A stretch of DNA of 64,000 nucleotides from Porphyra umbilicalis (GCA_002049455.2 KV918877.1:1-64000), one strand, 5' to 3'; counted from the first letter of the stretch, positions 52,220-63,116 are shown. Notes: a model not told the origin generated them from the sequence alone. Numbers and translations: made by a program.

Positions 52220-53466
52220 GGTGACGACGGGGAGGAGGGGCAGAGGGAATTGCGGAGGGGGGGAACACGTCAACGAGCGGCCGTGGCGTATGAACACGGG
52301 CCACGACCTTGTCTGGCAGACAAAGCAGCGCCCGAAAAACCCAACGAAGACGTCGAGGGCCACGAGGCAAAAGGGGTCGAGAAGAGCTGGCGCACAATCG
52401 TTGAGGGCGCGGCGCACAAGCACGAGGGAGACACCGACCGAAGCCAACGACGAATGCGGGCACCCCTCGCCACGTGCACAACGGCCGCCAAACCAGACGG
52501 ACCGTCCAAACGACGACAACCGAAAGGATGCCACAAAACAGCCGAGGGGCCGACGGCGTCGTGTAACAGGCCAGAAGGGGGCGGCGAGCTGCTGGCACTC
52601 CCACCGGGCCCTACACGCGGGGTGCGGCGTGCGGGCTGACGCTGCGACGTGAGGACGGTCGCCACGCAGGGGGTCGCCGAGGGGCGGCCACGGCATCTCT
52701 CGGAGGCGCGCTGGGGGGGGGTGTTGCGCGTGCACAGAACATTTCGCCTCTCCTAAAAGGACCGTCGCGCGTGAGTGCAACGTGGGATATCCCGTCCCCA
52801 GTGGAGGCCCGCCGCCGGCCGCCTGCACCTGTCGCCGGGAGGAGAGACACGGCTGGCCCGAAATTTCCAGTCGTCGCCAGCCCTCAGGACCCGATATTTT
52901 CACGTGGGAAAATCCCAATGGCCAGAATGGTAACTGAACGGCTTTTTCATGTAAGATTGTTAGTGGCTGTTTGGTCGTCAGGTGTGCAAACGGCTGTCGA
53001 GTGCGGGCCTTGGCGCGTCTTTTTGAAAGCAAGGGGGTAGTTTTGGCTCTGTAATTATAAAAAATGTCGAATCCAGACGCGAACCACACGCCTATGTTCC
53101 AAACTTATAGTGTGCTGCAGGGAACTCACTCTGTTCTGTGTGCCTCTGGACATGGATACATGTCTGAGTGCGTCCTACGAAAGGCCCCGCTCCGAGGCGA
53201 CTAGCGTGCCAAACCCTCAACCATGCGCGCACGTTAACGGCGCCCACCGTGAGCTGGATGTCAGGACCGTCGGCAAAACGACGCCACTGCAATACATTGG
53301 GGAAAAAAATGTCGCGTTCATCCCGAGGGCTCGGGCGCAAGCAGGCAGGCAATGAGCGACAGTGCGCAATAAAGGGGCCACGAAAAACGGAACCATGTGT
53401 ACCACACGGGCCGTGGTAGGCCCCACCCCTGGACCGCCACCGCGGTGCGCGACCACACCCGCCGAC
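52220..53466. other. Intergenic; no gene recognised
   Basis: Upstream region of the kinase gene. An AT-rich island with 'tgtaattataaaaaatg' lies at about 53050-53066. Small frames without motifs occur on both strands. Confidence 0.45.
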
Positions 53467-54488
53467 CTACGCGGTGACGTACGCGTCGTCGCAGACTTTT
53501 GACGCGTCCGCCTCCTCTGCCGCCGCCCGCTCCGCCGCCGCGTCGTACATTGGCGGCAGCGCGCTCGGGGCCGCCGCCCCCCCCTCCACCGCCGCCGGCG
53601 GGGGCACCCACGCGGCCGCCGACACGCGCAGCCGGTGGACCATATCCCCCATTTGCGTCCACACAAACACGGGCGATACGTACGGGTAGCCATAGACGGC
53701 GCCCGCGGTGGGGCATCCACACAGGGCCATTGCCACCGCGCGGCCGGCGGCGACAAAGGCGTCAAAGCTCACCACGGCAATGCAGCCGCGCACGTCGGCG
53801 GCGGCCGTGGCGGCGGCGCCCCCCCCCCCTCCCCCCCCGCCGATGACGCGCCCCCAAACGCCCCCCGCCCGAGCGCCAGAAACTCGAGGTACAGCGCCAG
53901 CCAGTCGAGCGTGTCGTCCGCCTCAAAGTCGACCACCCCCGCCGCCGCCGTCAACACGGCATACTCGGGCACAATCACCGCGTTGGCGGCCTGCCGCCGC
54001 ACCTTGGACGGCGTGTCGTCGACCATAACCGTGTTGGTCACCCCAAACCGCGGGTCCCCCAAATCCGCCAACACCTTCTCCGTCGAAAAGGGCGGCGCGT
54101 CCGGGTCGACGTCGAGGCGGCACTGCTCCCGCGTGCGCACAAAGGCCAAGTCGGCGCCCTCGGGGCCCGACCACACCACGTCGACGAGCGGCGCCACGTT
54201 GACCAGCTTGGCCGACGACCACACGCCGACCACGTGCCGCCGCGTCATGGCGGCGACAAAGCGGCCGGCGCCGGGGCGGAGCCACAGGGCGTGGCCCGAC
54301 CGCAGCTGCGCGTCGGGGGGACGGCACACGCTCGCGGCGGCCGCCTCGGAGCGCGACGCAAAGCGGAGGGAGAGGCGCTCGAGGAGCACCCCATTGATGT
54401 CGAGGATGATGAGCAGGGGGGGGGTCGCCGGCGTCAGCGTCGGTGGCGTCGGCGTCGCCGTGTAGAGCAGCGAGTGCGCGAGCGCCAT
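53467..54488 (-). CDS. FCP1/SCP-like HAD phosphatase-domain protein
   Basis: HAD-superfamily protein of the NLI-interacting/FCP1 homology type. Starting at ATG 54488 (MALAHSLLY), motif I is ILDINGVLLERL (about residues 28-39), the middle motif is GVWSSAKLVN (FCP relatives have WTSG/A), and the terminal motif is TVMVDDTPSKVRRQAANAVIVPEY, followed by the usual DWLALYLEFLALG helix. Motif I is D-x-N instead of D-x-D: the nucleophile Asp is kept but the second, acid/base Asp is Asn. I believe some plant FCP1-homology proteins also have DxN, so activity is uncertain. After a C/G run near 53820-53836 the coding signal continues in another frame (DVRGCIAVVSFDAFVAAG to DDAYVTA, stop at 53467), an unrecognised C-terminal extension reached by an intron or a length error. 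Confidence 0.75.
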
Positions 54489-55340
54489 CCACGGGATGGT
54501 GTCGGGGGTGAAGCCGCCGGGGACGGCCGCCGCGGGGGAGGGCGCCGCCGCGCCCGGCTGGGGGGTATGCGCGCCGGCCCGTCGGCGGGCCGCCGTATTG
54601 TCGGGAGCGCCGGTCGGGTGGCCGTCGGCGGCATCATGGCAGACGCGGCGCCACGCCGGCGGCAGATCGGAAAAGGGGAGGGAGAGCCGCGGCGGGGCGG
54701 CACGGGCTTGGCCAGGCGGGATAAACGCCGCGACGGCACGGCGGGTGACCGACGGGTTGGCACGGACGACACACGCGGGGTTGGCACGACGGGAGAACGC
54801 GGGGATGGCTCGGAGGGTAAAACGCGGGGTTGGCACAGAGGGCAAACGCCGGTGGACCCAGAAAATGGGCGATGAGGAAATCCCCGGCGGCAACGGCGGC
54901 GCGCGTGGTGCAGACGCCCCGCGTGCAGGCCGCCCGTTTCACGTGCGCACGTACGTACTCTGCCGGCCGCGGCTGCGGGTGGGTGAGCGGCGGGGCGGCG
55001 CCGCCCGCCGCGGCAAACGGTCGCCGCGGCAGCCGCCGATTGCTTGTGCGAGCCCATTCCCCCCGCTCCGCACGCGCGCGGATCAATTCCCTCGGCGGGG
55101 CGGCGGGGGCCCTCACTGTAAGCGCTGCGGACCCCCCGCGCGTTGCGGCCGCGGTCGTCGTGCGCGCGGCGCCGACGCCCGCCATCGTCTGTCTGGCGGA
55201 GCGCGCCACCGTCGGCGCCACCGCCGTGTCGACGCGCGCGGGGTGGCGCCTCCCCCCCCGCCCCGCCCCGCCCCCTCCCCCCCCTGCCGCCGCCGTATCG
55301 CGCCGCCCGTCGACCGACGAGTCGCCCGCCGCCCTCTGCC
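54489..55340. other. Intergenic between divergent genes; minisatellite at 54750-54850
   Basis: Holds the upstream regions of the FCP1-like (-) and GCFC-like (+) genes. No recognised coding sequence. Confidence 0.45.
54748..54850 (+). repeat. Imperfect 25-bp minisatellite, about 4 copies
   Basis: Units such as 'gggttggcacggacgacaca', 'gggttggcacgacgggagaa', 'gggatggctcggagggtaaa' and 'gggttggcacagagggcaaa', each ending in 'cgcgg' or similar. Confidence 0.75.
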
Positions 55341-55447
55341 ATGGATGGTGGCGACGCGGCGCCGCCGCCCGTCTTTCGCCGTCGCCGCGTCGCGCGCAAG
55401 GCGCGGCCGCGGACGGCCGGCGGGGACGACGAGGCGCCGCCGCCATT

Positions 55448-55499
<52 letters not shown>

Positions 55500-56555
55500 G
55501 TCGACGACCTGCCCCATGCCGTCGCACCGCACCCACACCCCGTGTCCCTGGGCGACGCGGCGGTGGCCCCGAGTGGGACTCGCGCCACGCTGCCGCCGCC
55601 GCCGCCACCCTGCGGTCCGCCGCCACCCCCCCCCCGCCACCCACCGGGCTTCCGCCGCCCCCCCCCCCACCGCCCCCCCCCCCCCACCACCACCACCCGC
55701 TTCCCCCCCCCCCCCCCGCCCCCCCCCCGCCCGCCCGGCGGCGCCTCGTCGCCCCCCCCCCAGCGGAGACGCGTCCCCCCCCCCCCCCCCCCCGGGCGCC
55801 CGTCCTACACCCCCGCAGCGCTGTCCGCCTTGGCCGCCTCCACCTATGGCGCGGCGGGCGGGTCTGGGGGCGCCCCCCCCCCGCGCCCCCGCCCCCGCCC
55901 CCGGCGCCCGACACGGCGCCGCGCATCCCGTCGGCGGCGGCGGTGGCCGACGCCAAGGCGCGTCGCCGCGCCGCCCGCTCGGCCGCCGATTTCATCCCGC
56001 TGGCGGGGGGTGGCGGCGGGGGCGGCCCCGCCGCGGGGCGGCGCGCCGCCGCCGGCGGTGGGTGGCGCGGGGTGGGCGACGCAGAGGCGGCGCCCTCTGC
56101 GGCCGCGTCGGACGGCGGCAGCGGCGCCAGCGGCGGCGGCGGCGACGGCGGCGGCGGCGGCGGCGGCGCGTCGGTGGGGGGTGCCACCGACAGCGGCGGT
56201 GGCGACGGCGGTGGCAGCGTCGACAGTGTCGACGATGACGACGACGGGGGCGGGGGCGGCGGTGGCCCCCCGTCGGCGGCCGGCGGCCGGCGGCCGCCAC
56301 GCAGCCGCAGCCGCGCGTACGCGCGCTCCGCGGCGGTGGTGCGCGCCACGTTGGCGGCGGCGGGCCTCGGGGAGGGCCCCCCCCCCCGGCGGGCGGCGGC
56401 GCCGCCGCCGCCGCGGACGATGGCGACGGCGGGGAGCTGGTGTGGGGCGGCGGCGCCGACGCGGCGGGCGCCGCCGCCGTGACCGCCCTCGACGCCCTCG
56501 CGGCGGCGGCGGCGGCGGCGGCCGAGGAGGCGGCGGCTGCCACCGACGTGGACGC

Positions 56556-56586
<31 letters not shown>

Positions 56587-56715
56587 GCGGCAGCGGCGGC
56601 GGCGGCCGACGCAGAGGCGGCGGCGGTGGCGGGTGTGGGTGTGGCAGAGGGGCACCTGCGGGACGTGACGGCGGCGGCGGTGGCGGCGGCGGCGGCCGCC
56701 GGCGGGGGCCCCTGA
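55341..56715 (+). CDS. GCFC-type (PAXBP1/ILP1-like) N-terminal region
   Basis: N-terminal half of a GCF C-terminal-domain family protein, whose relatives (human PAXBP1, plant ILP1) act in the intron-lariat spliceosome. From ATG 55341 it starts MDGGDAAPPPVFRRRRVARKAR, the basic start of the family. It continues with SYTPAALSALAAST (relatives: YTKEALxELQ), then APRIPSAAAVADAKARRRAARSAADFIPLA, matching the 'IPDxAxIxAAKxKRxxxR..DYIxLD' block, then an acidic SVDSVDDDDDGG stretch. These parts lie in different frames across C runs of 8-15 that code Pro linkers, so introns or length errors are involved. An Ala-rich tail ends at 56715. The large C-terminal GCFC domain was not found downstream, so the gene is shortened, diverged, or its 3' exons are not recognisable here. 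Confidence 0.6.
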
Positions 56716-57333
56716 GGGTGCGCTGCTGGTGGGGCTCTACTTGGGAGGGGTGTGCCGCAGCGGGGCGTGCGCAGGCCCCGCGTGGACGGTACCGTGACGC
56801 CCTGTCCCGCGCAGTGGGCGCACCAGCGCCACGGCACGGGGGCGTGTATCCCCGCCGGGGGACCTGGCGGACCCTGTGCTGCACGGCGACCGAGTCGGCG
56901 GCGGTTTGGCAGCGGTCGGTCGGTCGCAGCAGGGGTCCTACCGGTACCTGGTGCACATGGCCGCGCGAATCTGGCGTGCGCGTCCCTGCTCGAGGCGCCC
57001 GCAGGGAGTCGCAACGCCCCGCGGGGTGCGCGTCAACCAAAGCGCACGCGGGTGGCGCGCAGCGCCGACCGCGCGTCCCTGGCCGCCCGTCGGGGGCCGC
57101 CCCACGGGCGGCCAACGCCCGTGTTTGGTCGCGTGCGCTTTGCCGCGCGGGCACGTGGGCGTGCGGTTGCCTAGCAAATGAGTGTTTATGGCAGCGGCAT
57201 CAATCGATACGCAACAGCCGCCGCCGTGCGGGAAACAAAACAAACAATCAGAAAAAGAAGAAAAAAGAAAAAAACCAAACCGTCTGCGGTCGGTCGGTCG
57301 GTCGACCGACCGAACCCCCCTTGCGCTGCCCGC
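56716..57333. other. Intergenic between convergent genes
   Basis: No coding sequence recognised. An A/G-rich tract at 57230-57280 lies just past the NADPH oxidase stop, followed by a (CGGT)n/(CGAC) palindromic run at 57288-57315 that could form a hairpin. These may belong to the 3' untranslated region. Confidence 0.5.
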
Positions 57334-60300
57334 TCACAAAAAGTTTTCCTCCCGAAACGCAAACCGCACGTTGGCCCCGTACGAGTCGGCGTACCGCGAC
57401 GCCTTCTCGTCCGCCCCCCCCGCCGCCGCGGTCGCCTTGACCGACTTGACCGACGGCATCCCCCCCGCGCCGCTGCCACCGCCGTCGGCGGCCGCCTCCG
57501 CCCCATCGTCCCCGTGGTCAGTCTTGACCTCGTCGAGCGCAATGGCCCCCCGGCGGTAGCCCTTGGCCAAACTCGCCGCCATGGCCCGCTGCGCCGCGTC
57601 TTGGATGGCCTTGGACATGACTGGCGGCCCGCAAAAAAAGATGCCAATGACCGTCCCCGAGCGGGAGCGCTCGACAATGCCCGTAAAGAGCTGATCCCAC
57701 TCGGGCCGCCGGTAGGTCGTTGCGAGGGGCACCCGCTGGTAGTCGCGCGTCCACGCCTCCTCCACCGCATTCTCCTTCTTGACGCGCGTAATGTGGCGGT
57801 GCAGGCGCACGGTGCCCGACTGGCACAGGGGGAGGAGCTCCTCCACGAGCCATCCGTCGTCGGCTTGCGTCGGCGCCGTCCACACAAAGTCGAGGGAGCG
57901 CGTCGCCGAGTGGGACGACCGCACGTTTTGGGCGAGCAGCAGGCGGCTGCCGGCGACGCGCGCCAGGCGGTAGACGAGGGCGGCGAGGAGCGTCGGCCAA
58001 AGGACCGCCAGGTTGACGACACCAAACCAGGTGGCGCCGCCCCCATAGCCCGCCAGCGCGGCAAAGTCAATGGCCACCCCCGCCAAGGCGAGCGGCACGA
58101 GCAGTCCCGCGTCGACGAGGCTGCCCCGCCGCTTGATGTACACCCGCGGTCCGAGCACCGACGCTTCGCAAAACACCGACAGGGCGAGCGGGAACGCGGC
58201 CGCCGACGCCAAGCCGAGGTCCGCCACGACCAGCCCCCGCACCTTGTACATGGCCAGCCCCGTCGTTGCCGGCGAGAAGCCCCGCATGATGGCCGCTAGC
58301 GCCGCAATCGTGTACCGGCCGAGCACCGTCCACACGACCGCCAAGCTAAACGACACGGAGTGGAGGCCCTGCAGCAGCGCCACCCGCACGGTGCGGGCGC
58401 GCACCACATTGGCGGCGAGCGTCGAGCGGCGGCGCTTGCGGGAGCCAATCTTCCCCTGCGCCTTGCCGGTCGGGCGCTTGGAGTCGCCAAAGAGGGCACC
58501 GAGGACCGACGTGCGGCGGCCGGCGCCGTGCCGTTGCCGGTAAGCGTCGCCGCGCTTGAGGTGGCGGAGCATCGCCTCGGAGCCAAAACTCAACCCAATG
58601 AGCTGCTGCCCCGCCGTCGAGTTGATAAACGCAGAATGCCGCAGCAGCCGCCCGATTGAGTCCATCGAGTTGTCCAAGCACGCCTCCTCGTCGCTGTCAA
58701 AGCGCGAGTCGTCCTCGTCCTCGTCCCCATACCCCGTCTGGTCATCGTCCGAGTCGGCAAGCGACTCGAGCTCGTCCAACCCATCGTCGTACGCGGGGCC
58801 CCGCGGCGCCGGCGGCGGGGCGGGCACGCCGCCGCCGCCGCCGCCACGCCCAGCCGACGCGCCGGCGCCGGCGGCCGTGTAGCACGGCGGCAGCGGGTCC
58901 TCATCGTCGAGCAACCGCCCGAGCGACGCGTCCGAATGCAGCGTGTGCACACTCTCCTCGTCGTCCGCGTCCGCCTCGGCGGCCGCCGCCGCGCGCTCAA
59001 ACGCCGACCGCGAGTAGCGGCGCCCGTCCCCGTCATTGCCATCGTCCGAGCTGAGGTCTTCGAGGTCGCTCAGCTCCGCCTCCTCCCGCGCCTCCTCCGA
59101 GGTGCGGCGGCGGCCGGCGGGGACCGACGCTGCCCACCCCCCGCCGCCACCGCCGTCGGCCTGCGCATCGGCGGCGGCGGCGAGGCGGGAGTGGAGGCCC
59201 GCGGGGCTGACGCCAGCGCCCCGCGCGGCCGCGCCGACGGCCGCCGCGCCCCCGTCGCCAAGCTGCGCCAACTCGGCCGCCCGCCGGTCGAGCCCCGAGC
59301 GGCTGAGCAGCAGCTCCGCCGACGGCGTGGCGGCTGGTGACGCGACCGCCGCCGCCGCCTCCCCGGCGGCGAGCGACTCGACGGCCGCCACGTCGGCGAG
59401 CGGCACGGTGTCGGCCAAGTCGTGGCGGCTGGTACTCGGCGCCAGGTAGGCGGGCGACACAAAGGAGGGGGGGCCCGACGGCGCCAAGGCGCGGCGGGAG
59501 CTCCCCACCCGGTGAAGAAAGTGCTTGGACGACGAGCCGCTGGGCTTAATGCCCATCGACGCGCCCGCCGGTGGGGGAGTTGGCGCGGCGCCGGCGGCGC
59601 CGCCGGCGGCGCCACCCCCCTCCCCAACGTCTGTGGCAGACGTGGCCGCCGCGAGCGCCGCCACCGTCCGCGCCGAGGTGTTGCGGTCGAGCCCCACCGG
59701 GTCACCGAGCGCCGCCCCGCGCGTCGTCCAGTTGAGCATCCAGTGGTGAGCGGCCTTAACGACCGACGCAAAGGGCGTCGCGCCGACCCCCCCGCCAATG
59801 CACAGGACGTGCTCGAATTGGCCAACGTGCTGCGCCGGGCTCCCGTATGGCCCCCGCACGTGGATGGTCACATCGTCGGCGTTGCCCGTCGCAAACAGGT
59901 CGTACAGGCGGGACGTCCAGTCGCCCGACTTTTTCACGTAAAAGACCATCTCCGACTCGTGCGGCGCCGACGCAATGGTAAACGGGTGCCACTCGAGCGT
60001 CGACAGCGACGGCACCCGAATTTCGGCATACTGCCCCGCCACATAGTTAAACGTGCGCGGGAGGCGGAGGCAGAGCATCGAGTCGCCCTTGACGGCGCCC
60101 GCGTTGGTCGACACGACCAGGGAGCACCGCTTCTCCTGCGCCAACCGCGCCGCCCGGTCGAGCACGTACAGGATGAGCGGGCCAATCACAAACTTGAACG
60201 TGTGCGGCTTGGAGTGGTGCAGCCCGTGGATGAGGAGGAGGCTGAAAAAGCCGACGGCGCACACCGCGTGCGAGTAGAAAAACACCTCATACCGGCGCGT

Positions 60301-60801
60301 GCGCATCCACTTGACCGACGTGGCGCCGAGGATGGAAAAAAGCAGCAGCAGCGCGCAGCCCGTCCCAAACAACGACGTCGTGCCCGTGTAGCCCGGCGCC
60401 CACAAGTTGCCCACAAAATACGTCACGCCGTGCGCAATGGTGTGGACAAACGCGGCGACGAGGAGCACGTAGCCGACGAGCATATGAAACGCGGGCATGG
60501 CCTTGTCAAACGGCACGACCATGTTGAGGGGCGTGTTGCGGAGCCACGTGAGCACCATGCGGGAGGAGAGGAGGAGCAAAAACGCGGCGTTGTAGTTGAT
60601 GAGGTTGCCGCTCCCCCGCGCAATCGGCGTGGCAAAGCGCCGAAAGTGGCCGGCATCCCACCGCCGCTGCTCGGGGGTGGCGGCGAGGAAAAAGATGATG
60701 GCGTTGGCGGTGACGTAGAGCATCACAAACGTCAAGACAAAGCCGTGGGCAGACAGCCACGACTCGGAGCGGGAGGCCGCGGCCTTGAGCCGCTCCGTCA
60801 T
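57334..60801 (-). CDS. NADPH oxidase (Rboh/Nox) of red-algal type
   Basis: Plasma-membrane flavocytochrome that passes electrons from NADPH through FAD and two hemes to O2, making superoxide. ATG 60801 gives 1155 residues in one frame. Six N-terminal helices lie before about residue 215, with heme-ligand candidates H106 and H120 (FHMLVGY..FVHTIAH) and H178 and H192 (YSHAV..LLIHG). The FAD motif is HPFTIASAP (272-280) and the first NADPH motif GGGVGATPF (336-344). The distal NADPH motif FFCGPPVMSK lies about 700 residues later (about 1055), and the C-terminus is VRFAFREENFL. The insert between them has an acidic, Ser/Asp-rich disordered part and four or five hydrophobic helices (roughly 790-930). 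Extra helices at this place are known from Chondrus and Porphyra Rboh. No EF-hand is seen, so direct calcium control is unlikely. The frame continues upstream to 61464 without conservation. Confidence 0.95.
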   Translation of the reverse strand: MTERLKAAASRSESWLSAHGFVLTFVMLYVTANAIIFFLAATPEQRRWDAGHFRRFATPIARGSGNLINYNAAFLLLLSSRMVLTWLRNTPLNMVVPFDKAMPAFHMLVGYVLLVAAFVHTIAHGVTYFVGNLWAPGYTGTTSLFGTGCALLLLFSILGATSVKWMRTRRYEVFFYSHAVCAVGFFSLLLIHGLHHSKPHTFKFVIGPLILYVLDRAARLAQEKRCSLVVSTNAGAVKGDSMLCLRLPRTFNYVAGQYAEIRVPSLSTLEWHPFTIASAPHESEMVFYVKKSGDWTSRLYDLFATGNADDVTIHVRGPYGSPAQHVGQFEHVLCIGGGVGATPFASVVKAAHHWMLNWTTRGAALGDPVGLDRNTSARTVAALAAATSATDVGEGGGAAGGAAGAAPTPPPAGASMGIKPSGSSSKHFLHRVGSSRRALAPSGPPSFVSPAYLAPSTSRHDLADTVPLADVAAVESLAAGEAAAAVASPAATPSAELLLSRSGLDRRAAELAQLGDGGAAAVGAAARGAGVSPAGLHSRLAAAADAQADGGGGGGWAASVPAGRRRTSEEAREEAELSDLEDLSSDDGNDGDGRRYSRSAFERAAAAAEADADDEESVHTLHSDASLGRLLDDEDPLPPCYTAAGAGASAGRGGGGGGVPAPPPAPRGPAYDDGLDELESLADSDDDQTGYGDEDEDDSRFDSDEEACLDNSMDSIGRLLRHSAFINSTAGQQLIGLSFGSEAMLRHLKRGDAYRQRHGAGRRTSVLGALFGDSKRPTGKAQGKIGSRKRRRSTLAANVVRARTVRVALLQGLHSVSFSLAVVWTVLGRYTIAALAAIMRGFSPATTGLAMYKVRGLVVADLGLASAAAFPLALSVFCEASVLGPRVYIKRRGSLVDAGLLVPLALAGVAIDFAALAGYGGGATWFGVVNLAVLWPTLLAALVYRLARVAGSRLLLAQNVRSSHSATRSLDFVWTAPTQADDGWLVEELLPLCQSGTVRLHRHITRVKKENAVEEAWTRDYQRVPLATTYRRPEWDQLFTGIVERSRSGTVIGIFFCGPPVMSKAIQDAAQRAMAASLAKGYRRGAIALDEVKTDHGDDGAEAAADGGGSGAGGMPSVKSVKATAAAGGADEKASRYADSYGANVRFAFREENFL

Positions 60802-60922
60802 CGACCGCGCCGGCGGCGGGGGGGGGGGGTGGGGGCGGGGGGTTTGCCGCTGGCCGTCGGCGTTGCCAGGGCGCACGGCCGCGACGGCCGCGGCCGCCGC
60901 GGCGGCGGCGGCGTGGTGGCAA

Positions 60923-60962
<40 letters not shown>

Positions 60963-62609
60963 GCCACCGCCGCCACCACCCTGCGCCGTGGCGGGCGGGG
61001 GCAGGGGCGGCAGCGCCGCCGACGGGCCAACCGCGGTCGCCATGGTGCCGGCCGCTGCGGGGCGCGCGGGCGGCGGCGCCGGTGGGGGAGAGAGTGGCAA
61101 CGGGGGAGCGCGGGCAGCGCGACGCGGTGCCGGCCCGGCGCTCGACGCACGGCAGCGGCGCGCGTGGCACGCGGGCGACCGGTGGGTCGGTCGGGGCGGC
61201 GCGCCGGTGGACGCCGCCCGGGGCGCGACCAACACCAAAAAGAAGAGAAGGGGAGCGGGGGGGGAAAGCGCCCCCGTGCAAGAGACGCACGGTGGGGGGG
61301 GGGTGCCGCTGGGCGCAAACCCAAGGCGCCGCCCCTGCCGAGGCGCGGCAGTTGGGGGGGATGGGGAGGCCCCCGCGTGCGCACCCGCCGGCGCGCACAA
61401 GGGTGGAGGACGCTGGGTTTGGCGCGCCCGTGAAAGCTCCTACAAGTCGTGCGGGCACCGGCAACCCCCCCCCGTCAGCCCAGCGTCACCCGAGCAACAA
61501 AAAACAAGGTCGGCAGCCGCCTGACGGTCCCCCCCGCCGAGCGACGGCGCTGCACCGCGGTGCCGCCACGCCACGGCCCCCGACTCGCCCCGTCGCGCCC
61601 CCCCACGCTCCGTCCACGCGGGCGCGCGTGCGCGCCGGGGGGGCGCCGTGCGCCGCCCGTATCACCACCCGTGTGCACGTCGAGCCGCGGCGGGTGGGCG
61701 GCGCGCCAGTGTGGCTTTTTTTGCCCCCCACCCGCGGCACCCAGTGTCGGCCGAGGCGGGCGCGAGAGGCCCGCCGCGTACCGGCCGCGCCGGCTGCCAC
61801 CCGCAAACAGGGACCACGCGGCACCGCATCGTGCCACCGCAGCGGGGGCGACCACGCGCCCTCCCGCCGCCGTCTCTGGGCGCGGCTCGTGCTACGTAGT
61901 AGCGCCCACCGGCGGGGGGTTTGTCGGTGGACGCCCGCCGCGCACGGGGGTCGGGCGCGGGGGGGTGGGGGCCCCCCCTGTGCCCGCCCGCCGGCGGGGG
62001 TCGGGGGGGGGCGGGGGAGGTGCCTCGGTGACCCCTCGCGCGGGGCCCGCCCATGGCGCGTCGCGGCGGGGCGCCGGCGGGCGCGCCGACCGCGCCGCCC
62101 CAGACGCGTGACGGGGGCGGGTCTGCCCGCCGCCGTGTCCCACCGCCGCCACCGTGGGGCGGCACCGCCGCGCGCACGGCGCCGCGACAGAGACGGTGGG
62201 GCGGAGCGCCGGGGGGGGGGGCCGGTGGGCGCGCGGTAAGCGCGGGGAGGGTAGGGGGGGGGAGCGGTCACCCGTCCCGCGCCCACCACTGGCAGCGGCG
62301 GCACGCCGCCCGCGGGCGCGCCCTTGACACGGCGGGGGGCACTCTGCCGTCGGCCGCTACGAGGTGGATACGTCGTCAGCTTCTGATGCATTCCCCAACG
62401 AACGCCCAACGACCCGCTCGTTGCGACAACGACGCAACGAACCCGCCATTCGTTGGGGCTTGTTGGGGCCCAACATGTCCCAACGAGCAGCCCAACATGT
62501 CCCGGATTCGTTGGGCCCTCTCGCACGACTCTCTCGCGACTAAGGCCTGTCGAGCCGCGGCAGGGACGGGCTAAGGACGTCGGGACAGCGTCAAAGTATG
62601 TAAAGTTGA
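60802..62609. other. Intergenic, 1.8 kb; no gene recognised
   Basis: Very GC-rich upstream region of the NADPH oxidase, with GCC/CCG repeats near 60890-60980 and open frames on both strands due to composition only. Towards the right it becomes less GC-rich and holds a GTTGGG/CCCAAC motif cluster. Confidence 0.5.
62396..62520. repeat. Cluster of inverted GTTGGG / CCCAAC motifs
   Basis: About ten copies of (T)CGTTGGG or its complement within 125 bp, including two copies of CCCAACATGTC and a 'ttgttggggcccaaca' palindrome. It lies about 90 bp before a TATA box, so it may be a regulatory cluster or the end of a small element. Confidence 0.6.
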
Positions 62610-62617
62610 TATAAATA
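62610..62617 (+). promoter_or_regulatory. TATA box (TATAAATA)
   Basis: A clear TATAAATA in AT-poor surroundings. It is followed within 50 bp by ATG codons and then the region leading to the CLASP-like gene, so it is probably that gene's promoter. Confidence 0.5.
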
Positions 62618-63116
62618 CCGATGACAACGCCGAGAGATGCAGAGCATTTGACGTCCATTGATGTTCAGCACCCGTGGGATTGCTGGCGCGTGCGCCGCAG
62701 CCGCCGCCGTCGCCCACTCCCAACAGCTCCGTCCCGACGCGCCCTGCCCCCCCGTCTCCGTCCTCCGCGGCTGACGCGCCCGCGTGGCCGTCCTCCTCCA
62801 CGCCCAGCGACGGCGCGAGCGTCGGTGGCGGCGCCGACGAAACCCCCGTGGGGCTGCTGTCCCCCTCCGCCTCCCCGGCGGCGCGGCGATCGGGTGGCGC
62901 CCCTTTCCTCCTGCCGCCACCTCCCCCGCCGGGCCCCCGATCTTGGCCGACATGGCCCCATGACGATGACGAGGCGCCGTTGTTCGCAGTACACCTCCCG
63001 CACGGGCCAGCGGTGCTGACAGCGGAGGATATCGGCCTCCCGCCGCCCGTGTTAGGGCTCCCCTGACTGGGCGGGGTGTGGAGGAGGTGATCACAGAAGC
63101 CGCGGCGGCGCTTTAG

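Noticed and set aside
52220-53089. N-terminal extension of the kinase frame to 53089
   Set aside because: The kinase starts naturally at the ATG at 52219. The extension lacks conservation and crosses an AT-rich island.
57288-57315. CGGT repeat considered as telomere-like or an origin
   Set aside because: It is a short palindromic microsatellite next to a gene end, without telomere context.
60802-61464. N-terminal extension of the NADPH oxidase frame to 61464
   Set aside because: It starts with a non-ATG codon and is Gly/Arg/Pro-rich low complexity. The ATG at 60801 sits 20 residues before the first helix, as expected.
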